Assembly (NCBI GenBank): GCA_905250125.1
Contig: CAJNOL010000586.1
Location: forward strand, 1 to 64,000
From: Rotaria sordida
Taxonomy: Eukaryota; Rotifera; Eurotatoria; Philodinida; Philodinidae
Length of the DNA: 64,000 nt
Direction of reading: 5' to 3'
The position numbers and the translations under genes were made by a program. This document shows, piece after piece, positions 1-10,390 of the stretch. Under the pieces are notes generated by a model. That model saw nothing but the letters and a program-made list of their open reading frames with translations. It ran no database searches and had not been told where the DNA came from. Positions within the stretch are counted from its first letter, which is position 1. Every line of letters starts with the position of its first letter.

Positions 1-1061
1 ATCAAGAAGATTTCATATGCCAAAAAAACAGTTTTATTGTGGCCTCGATTCTTCATTGATCGAGTATGTCGTAATACTCGATTAGATTCGAGTGGCAAGT
101 TATAGGCATGTATTAAATAGTATGTCAATGAAATGTGGTATATCTTGAGAAATTATCTCGTATAAATTAACGTATGTAGTACGGAGAATGGTAGAACATA
201 TCTTGCTCATTGGATAAAGTGCTTCTAGGAAATTTTCCTTACCAAACACAGACCCGCACATACCACTCAACACAACATCGCAGTTCTTTTGTTTAAAGCT
301 AACTGATCTCCAGATTGCAGGAGAAATGGATGTTTGGGTGTCAATGTGGGTGCGGGTATGGATGTGCATTGTGGATGTGGCTATGGATGCCAATGTTGAT
401 GTACGTGTGGACGTGGGCAACGTTGTGGGTGGCTATAGCTTTGGATATAAATGCAAAGAAGACAGATACCCACCTTCAGAAGATTTGAGAAAAGGAAATT
501 ATGAATGAGGACGCTATGAAAAATATTATTGATAATGCTACGTTCATTGTTGATATATGGTAACAGGTTTTCCTGCAATAGAAGTACATCTAAGGACTTT
601 TAGACTTTAGACTTCAAGATTCTATAGTATCTTCTAGAAGTCCAAAGAATTTCCTAGAATTGTATTGATCCCCCCCCCATTCCCAAGGATGCTTAAGAAT
701 TCCGGAAAATCTGAAAAATTCTCTAGAATTCTTGAAAATTATCTGGAACTTCCTTGGATTCTATAGGATTCTCGAATTGTAGGATTTCACTCTTTCTACC
801 TTGTATATTTGTCAATGTTCTTTCAATTTCAAATCCGATTTCACTGATTTCTTCTATAGTTAGAAACCAACTCTTTCGAACTTGTTCTCATGAACCGCAT
901 CAGCCTCAAAATAAAAAAGTACGCTTTCAGAATATGAGATGTACCAGAAAAACGTCAAGTTTATCTTTGTCACTGTTAGTAATCAAACGCAATAAATTGA
1001 GAAAGAGAAGGAAATATGACAAAAAATGACATAGAATTTTGGATTATTTGTTCGATTCATT
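1..1061. other. Intergenic, no gene seen
   Basis: No reading frame here shows recognisable protein features or a plausible exon chain. About 560-790 has many degenerate short motifs built on ctagaatt / agaattcttg, plus a run of C near 670. The only structured part is the GTGGAT-rich tract listed separately. Confidence 0.5.
331..433. repeat. Degenerate GTGGAT-type tandem tract
   Basis: The + strand is a run of imperfect hexamer-like units (gtggatgtgg, gtgggtgcgg, tggatgtgca and similar). It produces artefactual open frames on both strands. Simple-sequence tract; no coding evidence. Confidence 0.6.
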
Positions 1062-2792
1062 CTATATCGCTATATATGTGTCATGAAAGTAAACCAATGC
1101 TTTGTAATCTTCTCCCGTTTTCAAAGTTTCCCATTCTTGATCGAATTTATTTACAAAACTGCCATCGTCTAAAGCCATCGCTTTTGTTATTTGATAATTT
1201 AATTTCATTCGTCTGACATCATGGAATTTGGCCAAATTGTTAGCAATAGTCTCGATGAAACTACGTGTTGCATCCATTAAAGTATTGATTAAGAATCCTT
1301 TATTAAATATCCATCCCAAATAACCGCCCCAAGTAGATGACGATAGTGTTGTATTATAACAGCCTGTGCCAATCGAAAGTAAATGATAATTGACTGGTTT
1401 TTTCCATTGCATTCGTATTGCCCATAACGCAGCTAATTCTGGATCGTTGGCAAACACACCACCATCAATATATAATTCCGGTGTTCCTTCTTTCATAAAA
1501 TGTCCATGATGTTTCGTTCCACTCCATATCTCATGTGGTGGGAAATAAGTTGGAGCGGCCATAGTAGCCTTTAATACATCTGCAATTCGATAACCCCAAT
1601 GCTTAGCATAACTTGTATTAAATATTGTCATGCTGTCTGTTGTTGTATTGTACGCAGTAATCAGTAATACTTTTTCACGTCTGGCGCGATGAAAATTGCC
1701 AATTTCATCAGTGGACTCTGGCTCCTCTACAAAGTTCTTGTCATCAATAAATTCTAAGGAATTGCTACGTAATGGAAAGACCGATGCTGATTCTTCATTA
1801 TCAATCGTATTGTCAGGATTTAAAAGATTACGGATATCAAGTAAAGTAGCACTTTCAGCTGATAATCGTGTACCATCTTTGAGTTGAATTCCATTGATTA
1901 TCTCATCAATCTTATGATGAATACGAGATGGATCATATTTGGAATAGATTAAAGGTCCCAAATAGTTGCGCTTAAAATAGTGAGAAGAATTTGCATAGAT
2001 ATCCATCGCGTCCAATATATTATAATTCGCAGCCAAACAAAAGGCGATGATTCCACCAGTACTAGTACCGATCAAGTAATCAAACTGATCCGTAAAGCGC
2101 AACTGAGCCGTTTTAAATCGTTCCTTGTAAGCTGTATCATTGGGGTTAAATTGCTCAGAACTAGAGAGAAATTTTTCTGTTATAAGTTGAGCAAGAATTT
2201 TGATAGGCATGTAACCGCGTACACCTAGAAGCAAGAGAAACAAGGCTAGAATATGCATGTGAAAGAGAAGACTTTCGTTGATCTTACCACCACCGTCTAA
2301 GCTGAGCACACGTATGTTTCGTTGAAATGATTGTAAATGATATCCTGCGATTAATGAGTTTAATTGATTCAACTCTGTTTCTTGGGAGGATGTCGATGAT
2401 TCATTTCCCAGTTGCTTTAACTTTTCCGTAACAATATACAGTTCATAATCATTTTCAATTTTCTTCTCCTTTTGTATCTGCTCATATTTCATTTGTTTTA
2501 TTTTCTTTCGAGCTTCTTTCCCGTTTTTTTCAGCTTGTTCAACCAATAACCATTTCAAACAATCGTCAGTTATTGGCTCAGTTTTTGATAGTGTTCGATG
2601 CCAGCGTTCATGACGACTATGAGTTCCAGGTAATAGTTCAGCATAATCAAGTTCAGCGCATGTAGGACATAAATCAAAAACTTCGCATATTGTACATTGT
2701 TTCCAAACTACGTAATCGATTGTAATACCACAATTGTCACATCGACGATGCGTAGATATTTTACTGAATGACTTCAGAAATCGCGACGACAT
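1062..2792 (-). CDS. ZZ-type zinc finger plus patatin-like phospholipase
   Basis: Likely acyl-ester (phospho)lipase of the patatin family with an N-terminal ZZ zinc finger. The start is placed at the Met at 2792, because the 14 upstream in-frame residues are hydrophobic filler in front of the finger. Residues 18-45 carry paired cysteines (C18/C21, C33/C36, C42/C45), followed by histidines near 58-65. A charged Lys/Glu-rich coiled segment spans about 85-125. The patatin domain starts at about residue 160 with LSLDGGG, then VRGYMP, the GTSTGG nucleophile elbow (Ser about 223) and the catalytic DGG (Asp about 422). A 63-nt GT-AG intron at 2225-2287 splits GGG from VRG. It is in frame and stop-free, so the unspliced frame also stays open. 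Spliced product about 555 aa. The substrate cannot be told; the ZZ finger suggests protein binding. Confidence 0.9.
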   Translation of the reverse strand: MSSRFLKSFSKISTHRRCDNCGITIDYVVWKQCTICEVFDLCPTCAELDYAELLPGTHSRHERWHRTLSKTEPITDDCLKWLLVEQAEKNGKEARKKIKQMKYEQIQKEKKIENDYELYIVTEKLKQLGNESSTSSQETELNQLNSLIAGYHLQSFQRNIRVLSLDGGGKINESLLFHMHILALFLLLLGVRGYMPIKILAQLITEKFLSSSEQFNPNDTAYKERFKTAQLRFTDQFDYLIGTSTGGIIAFCLAANYNILDAMDIYANSSHYFKRNYLGPLIYSKYDPSRIHHKIDEIINGIQLKDGTRLSAESATLLDIRNLLNPDNTIDNEESASVFPLRSNSLEFIDDKNFVEEPESTDEIGNFHRARREKVLLITAYNTTTDSMTIFNTSYAKHWGYRIADVLKATMAAPTYFPPHEIWSGTKHHGHFMKEGTPELYIDGGVFANDPELAALWAIRMQWKKPVNYHLLSIGTGCYNTTLSSSTWGGYLGWIFNKGFLINTLMDATRSFIETIANNLAKFHDVRRMKLNYQITKAMALDDGSFVNKFDQEWETLKTGEDYKALVYFHDTYIAI

Positions 2793-4560
2793 TCTGAAAA
2801 TAATTATATGAATGTTGTTGATGATATATATCAATGATTCTTGGTTTGCCTTTGATCAAACACGATATCAATAAGAGCACTTAAATATATGCCCTAAATT
2901 ACTTAATTCGAATACAAAACGGATCGCGGCAAATCAATTCTCATTGGAAAATAACTGAAGAAAATGAAGAGCAACTGTTCATGATTCGAACTGAGTCGTT
3001 TCTGTTAGAATTAGAAGTATGCTTTCTTTTCCTACTTTGACTCAAGCACAGTGGATATTTCTATGATTGTTGATGCTTAGTATTCCCAAGGTTCATTTTA
3101 ATTCGAATCAGGTAGCAGCCACTCATACATCCAGTATTATTATCTCAGAAAGTAGACGCATAATAGTCATGTGAAGATGATAAAACTCTTGTTTTACCCA
3201 GACTATTTTTCTTATAATATGAAAAGCACATAAAAATCAACCAGAATGAACGAAAGAAAAGTAAGCTGAGAAGCAAACGCGTGAATGAAGGAAAGATCAA
3301 CAATTGAGATCAAAACAATATTTGAATATTTCCATCATCATATTTACCATTTCTTCTCACTAAGTCATTATCTTACTGCTCAAAAAGCATAAGAGAAGCA
3401 ATAAAATATGAGATAAAGATCAGGGACAAAAGAGTCGGTAGTGACGTTAACTTGTTGACATTACGCATAGGTAATATTATCAATGAGAAAAAAGAAAACA
3501 ATAACTCGACAGAAAGATAATAGTACTTTTTGTCTTGCTATCATATTGCTCTCTTTAATATACTCAAATATCATGTGATCCATGACACAGCAAACAGATA
3601 GTGTTGAGATATGTTTTCGACCAGTTTTCTCTAGATACTAGGCAAGGCGTGGAGGCAAGATTCGATAAGGAAAAAAAATAAAACGGAACGGTTAGTGATG
3701 AGTGGATATCGCCACTGTGTACATAACAGATAATGAAGTACAACAATCAAAAAGCTCCAAAAAGCATTCATTTTAACAAGTCTCAGACAAATGTTACATT
3801 TAATATGCTTTTGCGACTTTTCGGCAAGAAAAAAAGAAGAATGCCACACGATATCAGACTCTTTTTAACTGTTCAAGATGTGATAAATCTTAGCTATTCT
3901 CATCTATAATATTTTGTTTGTGCCGGTTTCTTCTGCAGTAAACTGATCTAAAATTTAGAGAAGTCCTATTAGTTTACAATTGTGAATATATGTCCATGGT
4001 ATGCTGCATCGACGTCTTATATTATTGAGAGCAAATATAGCATGATGCCTTGTATCGAAATAGAAAAGATTTCCATAGCTAGATAGTGCAAGGTTTTCTG
4101 TAAATTGTCATCATCATCATCATCATTGCTTTTCGTCATCTGCAGTTACAAGTTGCTTTCTCTTCCTATACACCTATAGAAGTTATCTGTAGCATTGAGA
4201 CGAAAACATGCGTTCAAAGTTTGGACATGTTCATAGACAAAAAAATAACAATGGAAGACTCGAGTCTGTGGTCAAATGGTAAGTGCCCGTCGTAGGAGGC
4301 CCTAATGTATAGATTGTCTTTTTCTAGTTATATTTCGCTCATTGAAAGAATCAAATGAAAAATGTCAATTAATTGATATAATTTTGCTAAACTTTCATTT
4401 ATCATGACATTTATCTATGAGACAGCTGCTCAACTGTTCAACTGTAATAATATAGTCATTGTCGGATGAACTGCATTAGTATTTGCATCATTAAAAAAAA
4501 TGATTCAAATGTTTATTTGTGTTCTCACCTTTGTTTGTATCAACACTATACAGTATAATA
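2793..4560. other. Intergenic, no gene seen
   Basis: AT-rich sequence with no convincing exon chain on either strand. A short (TCA)n tract lies near 4109-4125. It includes the probable promoter of the patatin gene and ends at the TA target of the mariner relic. Confidence 0.5.
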
Positions 4561-5720
4561 TTGGGTTGTCAACAAAGTTTTTACGTTTTTTTCAAAAATT
4601 TTATTTTTATGTTTCGCCTCTAACGGTACAACTAGCTTTCAATTATATACCCATCACTACTATCTATCACTTGTTCCCAACGTTTTGACAGGGATAGGAT
4701 CCAGCGTTCGTAGAAGTTCTGGAATTTTTGGTCGAAGAAGTTGACGAGTTCCATTTTGACGTCGTTCTCGTTGTCGAACTTTTTCTCACGTAAATGGTTC
4801 GAAAGAGAACGAAACAAATGGTAGTCCGTTGGAGCCAAGTCAGGAGAACAAGGTGGATGAGGAACGGTAATCCATCCGAGCTTCAATAATTTTTCGCCAG
4901 TCGACTTTGCAATATGGGGTCTTGCATTATCATGCAAATAATAAATTCGATCCTGCTTTCCCTAGAGTTTTACTGCAACCCGGCCCAATTGTTGACAATA
5001 GAGATCAGCAGTGACGGTGCAACCATTTAGAAGAATTTCCTAGTGAATAATCCCATTGACACTCTATCAAACGCTCAGCATTACTTTCGTGGAATGTGGA
5101 TCAGTCTTAGGTGTTGCTATGGCTGTTTGACCAGCACTCAGCCACTGACGTCTGTGCGTGTAGTTAATGTATAACACCCACTTCTCATCGCCAGTGATAA
5201 GATTGCGGAGCCATTGGTAGTTGCGGTGAGATGTCACTAAATCCATACAAGCATCAACCCTGTATTGAAGTTGATGTGGTGATAACGCATGAGGTATCCA
5301 AACTCCATATCTCCATGTTTTGCCTAACTCGTTCAGCTGTTTTTCCACCGCGGTATGAGAGCATCCAAGCTGGTCTGCTAAACATCGTGAAGTCAATCGA
5401 GGATCTTGTTCGATAAGCTGCTTTAAGAGATCCATATCCACTTCCAGTGGTCTACCGGGTCGAGGTAAATCATCGAGTTCTAAGTTACCGTTCTTAAAAC
5501 GACTGAACCAATGTTGCACCGTACGGGTGGAGTGTAGTACAGACATAAGTCAGCATGATACTCGTATCAATAGACTATCATTCCAGATCTCTTCTGTAAC
5601 CTACAGTGCGTAAACAGTGTACGTGCAGCCCTCGAATAAGATACGAGCGATTACATCATAGAATTTCAATCGATTAAATATAAGTGAAAATAAAAATCAC
5701 TTTGTTTAGGAGTAGAGCAA
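4561..5720 (-). mobile_element. Dead mariner-family transposon
   Basis: The right-hand end of this minus-strand element begins ttgggttgtcaacaaagt directly after a TA dinucleotide (4559-4560), a typical mariner inverted-repeat end and target site. The opposite end is decayed; the best partial match (actttgtt near 5698) puts the boundary at about 5700-5720. The element holds the broken transposase listed separately. With several in-frame stops and one ragged end it should not be autonomous. It could still be bound in trans if the ends are recognised. Confidence 0.8.
4632..5546 (-). pseudogene. mariner transposase, four in-frame stops
   Basis: The family is clear: a helix-turn-helix segment (WFSRFKNGN, then RPGRPLEVD), a second HTH-like segment (TSRCLADQLGCSHTAV), then the catalytic core with TGDEKWVLY (first Asp), HDNARPH (second Asp) and SPDLAPTDYHLF. 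The spacing between the second and third Asp is 34 residues, the mariner DD34D signature. The two halves are in the same frame, so there is no frameshift. The interruption consists of TGA at 5069-5067, TAG at 5066-5064, TAG at 5042-5040 and TAG at 4964-4962. The normal first 40 or so residues upstream of 5546 are not recognisable. All three catalytic aspartates survive, but the open frame does not. Confidence 0.9.
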
Positions 5721-6550
5721 CAGTTAAACTTTCTTTCAATAACAATCAGTAAGATCAATATTGAACAGCAAACTACTAATTTCGACGATGGAAATCACGA
5801 AAACCATCTAAAGCAAGTAGTAAACTTCTTCATGTTCAACAGAACGAGAACTAGTATTATGACGGTAGGCATACAAAATACAAAATATGATTGTTCGAAG
5901 TGAGCGCAGCCCGAGTCATTTCAACATTATGACGATTATGACAGAAAAAGTTGAATAGAGGAAATGAATAGGCTAGAGAACACTCGTCATCATTGCATTA
6001 GAAAGAGTAATCTTGTCGGGAAAAGCGCTCTTCAATCGAAACGTTGAAATCCTAACACAGTCTATTCAGTATCGCAAACTAATGTATGGCACTCCTATCT
6101 TGCCTTCGTCTGTGTCATCTCAATAATCCATATTTTCTCCTTGTTGCGTACGAAGACTAGTGGAACATACTGCTCGCTATATTAGCATCGACATTCGTTA
6201 TCATTACATTTGTTCAGTTCCAATTTTTTGAATACGCACTCGCCTTCTCTCTCAAGACAATCACATTTGCCGTCGCAGCTCTCGGGCTAGTTCGGTGTAG
6301 GAGTTTGTGTAGGTTGTGGGAAAAGAGAAGAGTCTTGTCTACACTGACCACACCTTCGAGTGTAAATATTTCTGTATCTGTACCTTTACCATCATCTTCA
6401 CTATCACACTCACCCATCTTATGGAACCGTCACCACATCCATGCTCTCTATTATATCCAAAAGTATTCTAATTACTTGAGCATAAAGAAAGATTAAATTT
6501 TTTGCTCAATATTTTTTATTAGTAAAATATTTCGACTGAGTCAGACAATA
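5721..6550. other. Intergenic, no gene seen
   Basis: Short frames overlap each other on both strands at 6214-6496 but lack family features or splice support. I see no RNA gene or structured repeat. Confidence 0.4.
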
Positions 6551-7046
6551 TTACGAAAGTAACATAACTGCTTCTTTGATTGTTTCTTCTGTAATTCCAT
6601 GCAATGTTGTAGTCATTACAAAATGGTCTTGCATTCGATTTTTATCAAGTTGGAATAAATCCATATCGTCAATGGCAATCCATTTCTTAATAATAATGTG
6701 TTGTTGAGTGGTTTTATTATCAAAAGCTTCCATCCAATGATAGATTTCATCTACTCTTGTTTTACCTCGATCACTAGTCCATCCTAATAAGGAATCAATA
6801 CCAATTTCTTTAAAAGATGATTCGATTTTGGATCTTGACTTTGGAAAAAATCTAAATAGAACATTAAATTCGAGATGGAGAACTAACAAAATGGAAACTT
6901 TCCAATTACCTCCAAGAAGAAGTCAAAACGATTCGAGCAGATGTCATGTCTACTATAGTCTTCAAATTTTGTAGGCATTTTTTATCAATTTCTTTCCTTA
7001 AACATAATACTCCATCAATATCCAAGAAGATGATTTTTGTTTCCAT
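6551..7046 (-). CDS. Small HAD-fold protein (RNA-repair SAK-type HAD domain)
   Basis: Two exons, 7046-6910 and 6851-6551, joined across a 58-nt GT-AG intron (6852-6909), give 145 aa. The protein is a stand-alone HAD-fold domain. Motif I is FLDIDGVL (Asp9, Asp11), motif II is LTSSW (residues 41-45), and the distal acidic motif is AIDDMDL (Asp107, Asp108). The layout DIDGVL / TSSWR / GWT / DE(I)xxW / IDD resembles the HAD domain described in Swiss Army Knife RNA-repair proteins, where it is predicted to be a phosphatase. No ligase or kinase domain is attached. Catalytic residues look intact, so an active Mg-dependent phosphohydrolase is plausible. The substrate is unknown. Confidence 0.8.
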
Positions 7047-7928
7047 CTATATCTAAAAATATTTAACTGAAGTTACAGTTCGACATCTATAAATCAGAAT
7101 AATATTTTTGCTTAAATAAAGGATTTCTGTCCATTCATTCATATTGTTAAACAGAAATTTTAAAGTTGAATATCTTAATAGATTATAATCAATATTTAAA
7201 CGAGTATTGACCTGAATCTTATATCAATAGCTAATTTAACTAGCAAAGGTTAATTACCCTAAAAGTCAATGTTTTTGGATAAACGCATTTTCATTCCAAA
7301 TTATCATTGATTTCAAATGAGCAAACAATTGAATACAAATAGAAGATTTTATTATTTTGGCCAGCGCTCTAGGCTCTCTCAAGATATTTGAGATGGTGAT
7401 CATGAATTTCCTATTTGCTTTTGCTATTGCTATTATTAATTTCTAGTATAAGTCTCTAGAGTCGTCAGAGACTTGTTTTGAACCTTTTAGAACAAAAATT
7501 TTGAAACAGCCAAGTGTTAGAGAACATCGAGTCTCCTTAGGTGCAAAAATTTACAGATCTTACGAAGTGCTGTCAAAGGGTAGGAACCAAAAAGCGTAAC
7601 TCAGTAAAGTTTCGTAAAACTCATAGCTTTGCAGCCGAGAGATGTGTACAGTTGAAGAACACCTTATTTTGAAGTTTAAAGAGTTTTCTTTCACATGATA
7701 GTTAAGTATCGTCTAGCTCTAATTTAAATCTCTATCTATCATTCGTGCCGATAAGATTGTGTCATACGAAATTAGTGCCTAAAACTATTCAGCAATGATC
7801 TTCGATAAAGAGTTATGAAGGTGTGGACGAAGACAAAAAAGACAATATTACCCTATAGCCCTCACTCACGCCCTCACCTCATTGAAACACACCTGATACC
7901 GAGATATAATGGAATCTATGGTTTTTTT
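7047..7928. other. Intergenic, no gene seen
   Basis: AT-rich sequence upstream of the HAD-fold gene. It should include that gene's promoter, but I see no clear core motif. No exon chain found. Confidence 0.4.
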
Positions 7929-8304
7929 AATTTCAAACTGAATTTTGAGGAAACAACAGCACCCTTTTCCACAAAAACTGCGTATCTTGCGGGTCTTTAG
8001 AATTATGATGATAATATCTACAGTATATACTTCCTATTTATATAGAGTGCGTGTCTTACAGATCTTTAGAATTATGATGATGATATGCGCAGTATATACC
8101 ACCTATTTTTATAGGGTGTGGGTATGAATCAAAAGAAGATCTAAACCCACACCCTATGAAAACAGGCGTATATACTACATACATCACCAGTATACATCTA
8201 AAGGACTGCAATACCCACATCCTACAAAAATAGAGGGTATATACTACAGATATCATAATCATAATTCTAAAGATTTGCAAGTCCCTCATTTCAGTTTGAA
8301 ATCG
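7929..8304. mobile_element. Foldback element, four-unit palindrome
   Basis: The ends are inverted copies (atttcaaactgaa at about 7930; the complement at about 8290-8303). Inside, a 69-nt unit (starts 7981 and 8050) is repeated twice directly, then twice in inverse orientation (about 8135-8280). Shared cores are ctttagaattatgatgat and agtatatac. There is no coding capacity. The whole block can fold into a long hairpin. No clear target-site duplication is visible. Confidence 0.75.
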
Positions 8305-9448
8305 AGTGTCTTTTTTCTTTCTTCTAAATTCATATTGAAATGACAGATCGTATTTTGTTTCCATTTTTACATGAGATCCAATTTGAAGACGTACGATAAA
8401 AAGACGTGGCATTCCTTGCTCGATAGTGACGTCTCTATGTTAACGACAAAATTATCTTGCAATTTTTCATTGTATTGAAACAGATAAACATCATGATTTT
8501 GTTGAAGAGTAACGCTTTATTCTATTTGCATTTCTTTCTTCTTTTCTAATTTAGAAATAATTTTTCAATCGTCAATATGAGCAATAACAGCATAGCCAAT
8601 CGCTTATTCTTGCATCAAAATTACTTCATTGTTGAGAAAGGCTTGCTTAATAATGACATCGGCAGCGAATGATCGCATGCTAAGTTTGACACTGGCTTAT
8701 TTAAGTGACTAAGCATATGTTGCTCTAACTTGTGGACGATTAAGGTCGAGTCGTGTTTGATTCGGAGTATGTTGAGAAAATGAATGCGTTTATGATGGTA
8801 GTGCTCGTTAATACAAAGATGGTGCGAAGTAAGAAAAGTTGTCGAATGGATGACTTATTATTGACACGAAAGGTTGATATGTTGGCGTGAGTAACAGAAG
8901 AAAAAGAGTCAGTGTAATAAAGAAGAGAACGAGAAAGATTCATGGTGAATAACGCAATGAGTCACTAAAAACAAGAATGTTGTCAGACACTTACCCAGTG
9001 TAATGGAAATGAAGGATAGCTCGTTTTCATTACTACTGCAGTATCTATTTTATAGTAATCGATCTTGAAAAAATGGAGGAGTAGCGTTAGCGCTATTTTC
9101 AAGTATACGATATTCACTACACTACACTACTCCATCGCTCCAGTTTTGTCCGCTTCATACAGAACACGAGCTTATATATGAGACATGGAAAGAAGACGAA
9201 GAGAGAAGTGAGAATAGAGGAAAGAGGGAATAAAGGACAGATTGAGCAGACAGCTATTATGGGTCATGAGGTCAGAGCGTTTAGTCGTATTGTGACCGAA
9301 TGCTCTAACATCATTGAACCGATAGAAGATGAGGAAAGGTCGTATCCTTATTATTGGTACACTCAGTTAGTTGAAAGGATCCTTGCTTCCCGTTTATACT
9401 ATATTTAACATCACAGTGTTTAGAGCGTGACGTATTGTCCAAAATACT
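8305..9448. other. Intergenic, no gene seen
   Basis: Several short open frames (for example 9178-9408) have compositional bias but no homology features or splice context. A short actac repeat lies near 9116-9130. Confidence 0.4.
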
Positions 9449-9574
9449 CGTTTATCACAATAAACGATTTTCTAAGTAAAACATAAAAATTGCGTTCTTA
9501 TCATTCAAACGCTATATTATTGATGTTATAAGCAGTGATTCGTTTATGATTAAACGCATAATTTGTGATAAACG
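9449..9574. repeat. Short inverted repeat (TCGTTTATCACAA arms)
   Basis: tcgtttatcacaa at about 9448-9460 is matched by its complement ttgtgataaacga at about 9563-9575. Further copies of the taaacg core lie between (9461-9466, 9529-9557). It looks like a very small MITE or its remnant and directly abuts the larger foldback that starts at about 9585. Confidence 0.5.
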
Positions 9575-9584
9575 ATTATTAGTT

Positions 9585-9925
9585 TTTGGTCGATATCTAA
9601 TCTAATCAATTAGTTTTCATTTTATTTTCTAAATATCTAATTTCGAGCCAGTCGAAATATTTATCTAAATAAATAAAAATTTGTCTATTTCAAACATAAT
9701 ATATTAACAGAGATATTTTGTACAATGTTCAAATTTTTATCTTTCCAGAAATTCGAAAACTTTCAGAACAGACTTCGATTCGTATGTTATGTTTTAAAAG
9801 CGGATAAATTTTTCATTTATTTAGATAAACATTTAGACTTGCTCTAAATTAAATATTGCTGCTTTTCGAAAACAGAATGAAAACTACTCAATGATTCAGA
9901 TTAGATATCGGCAAAAATTAAACAT
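9585..9925. mobile_element. Foldback/MITE-like element
   Basis: Two arms of about 125 nt (9587-9710 and 9790-9925) are inverted copies. Outer match: cgatatctaatct on the left, agattagatatcgg on the right. Inner match: tttatctaaataaat on the left, atttatttagataaa on the right. The arms are diverged by small indels but align end to end. No open frame. Likely a non-autonomous DNA element. Confidence 0.7.
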
Positions 9926-10390
9926 CAGTGCATCAGGATACATTCTCTTATTGATTTGTATGAGCTCTACTATGCTTTATTGATTGCTTAAACTTTTACT
10001 TATTTTTTCATACTGCTATGCTACTTTCATTTTTCTACTTTATTTCAGTTTATTTTTCGAAATATTCAAAGTGTATCCATAAAATTATTATCAATATTAG
10101 TTGATATTTTAAATCAGTTATTTAGTTTAAAAGAATGTAAAAAAAACAGAACAACTAAAAATCTAGATGCTCACCGGTTTTGAGCAAAGTCTTCTAATAC
10201 TTCGATAATTGGATTCTTTGAACTAAAATATTGGTCAATGAAAACCTATGATTATTGAAACATTTTTTGTTTATGAAATTTTCTAACAAAAAACAATCAG
10301 CTCAAGCAACTATAATAATCTTTTGTAGTTTCATTTTATTTTGAATGGAAAAAAAAAGAACATTTATACAAGTATAAGAAAACACCGGCT
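9926..10390. other. Intergenic downstream of RAD1
   Basis: AT-rich 3' flank of the RAD1 gene (minus strand). Nothing else recognised. Confidence 0.4.

Noticed and set aside
4263-4310. tRNA-like string (gtggtcaaatggtaagtgcc)
   Set aside because: Resembles an A box, but there is no B box (ggttcgaatcc) at the right distance and no acceptor stem pairing.
6214-6417. 67-aa minus frame (MGECDSEDDG and on)
   Set aside because: Overlaps an equally long plus frame; no homology features or splice partners.
9178-9408. 76-aa + strand frame
   Set aside because: Charged N-terminus reflects a purine-rich tract; no further support.
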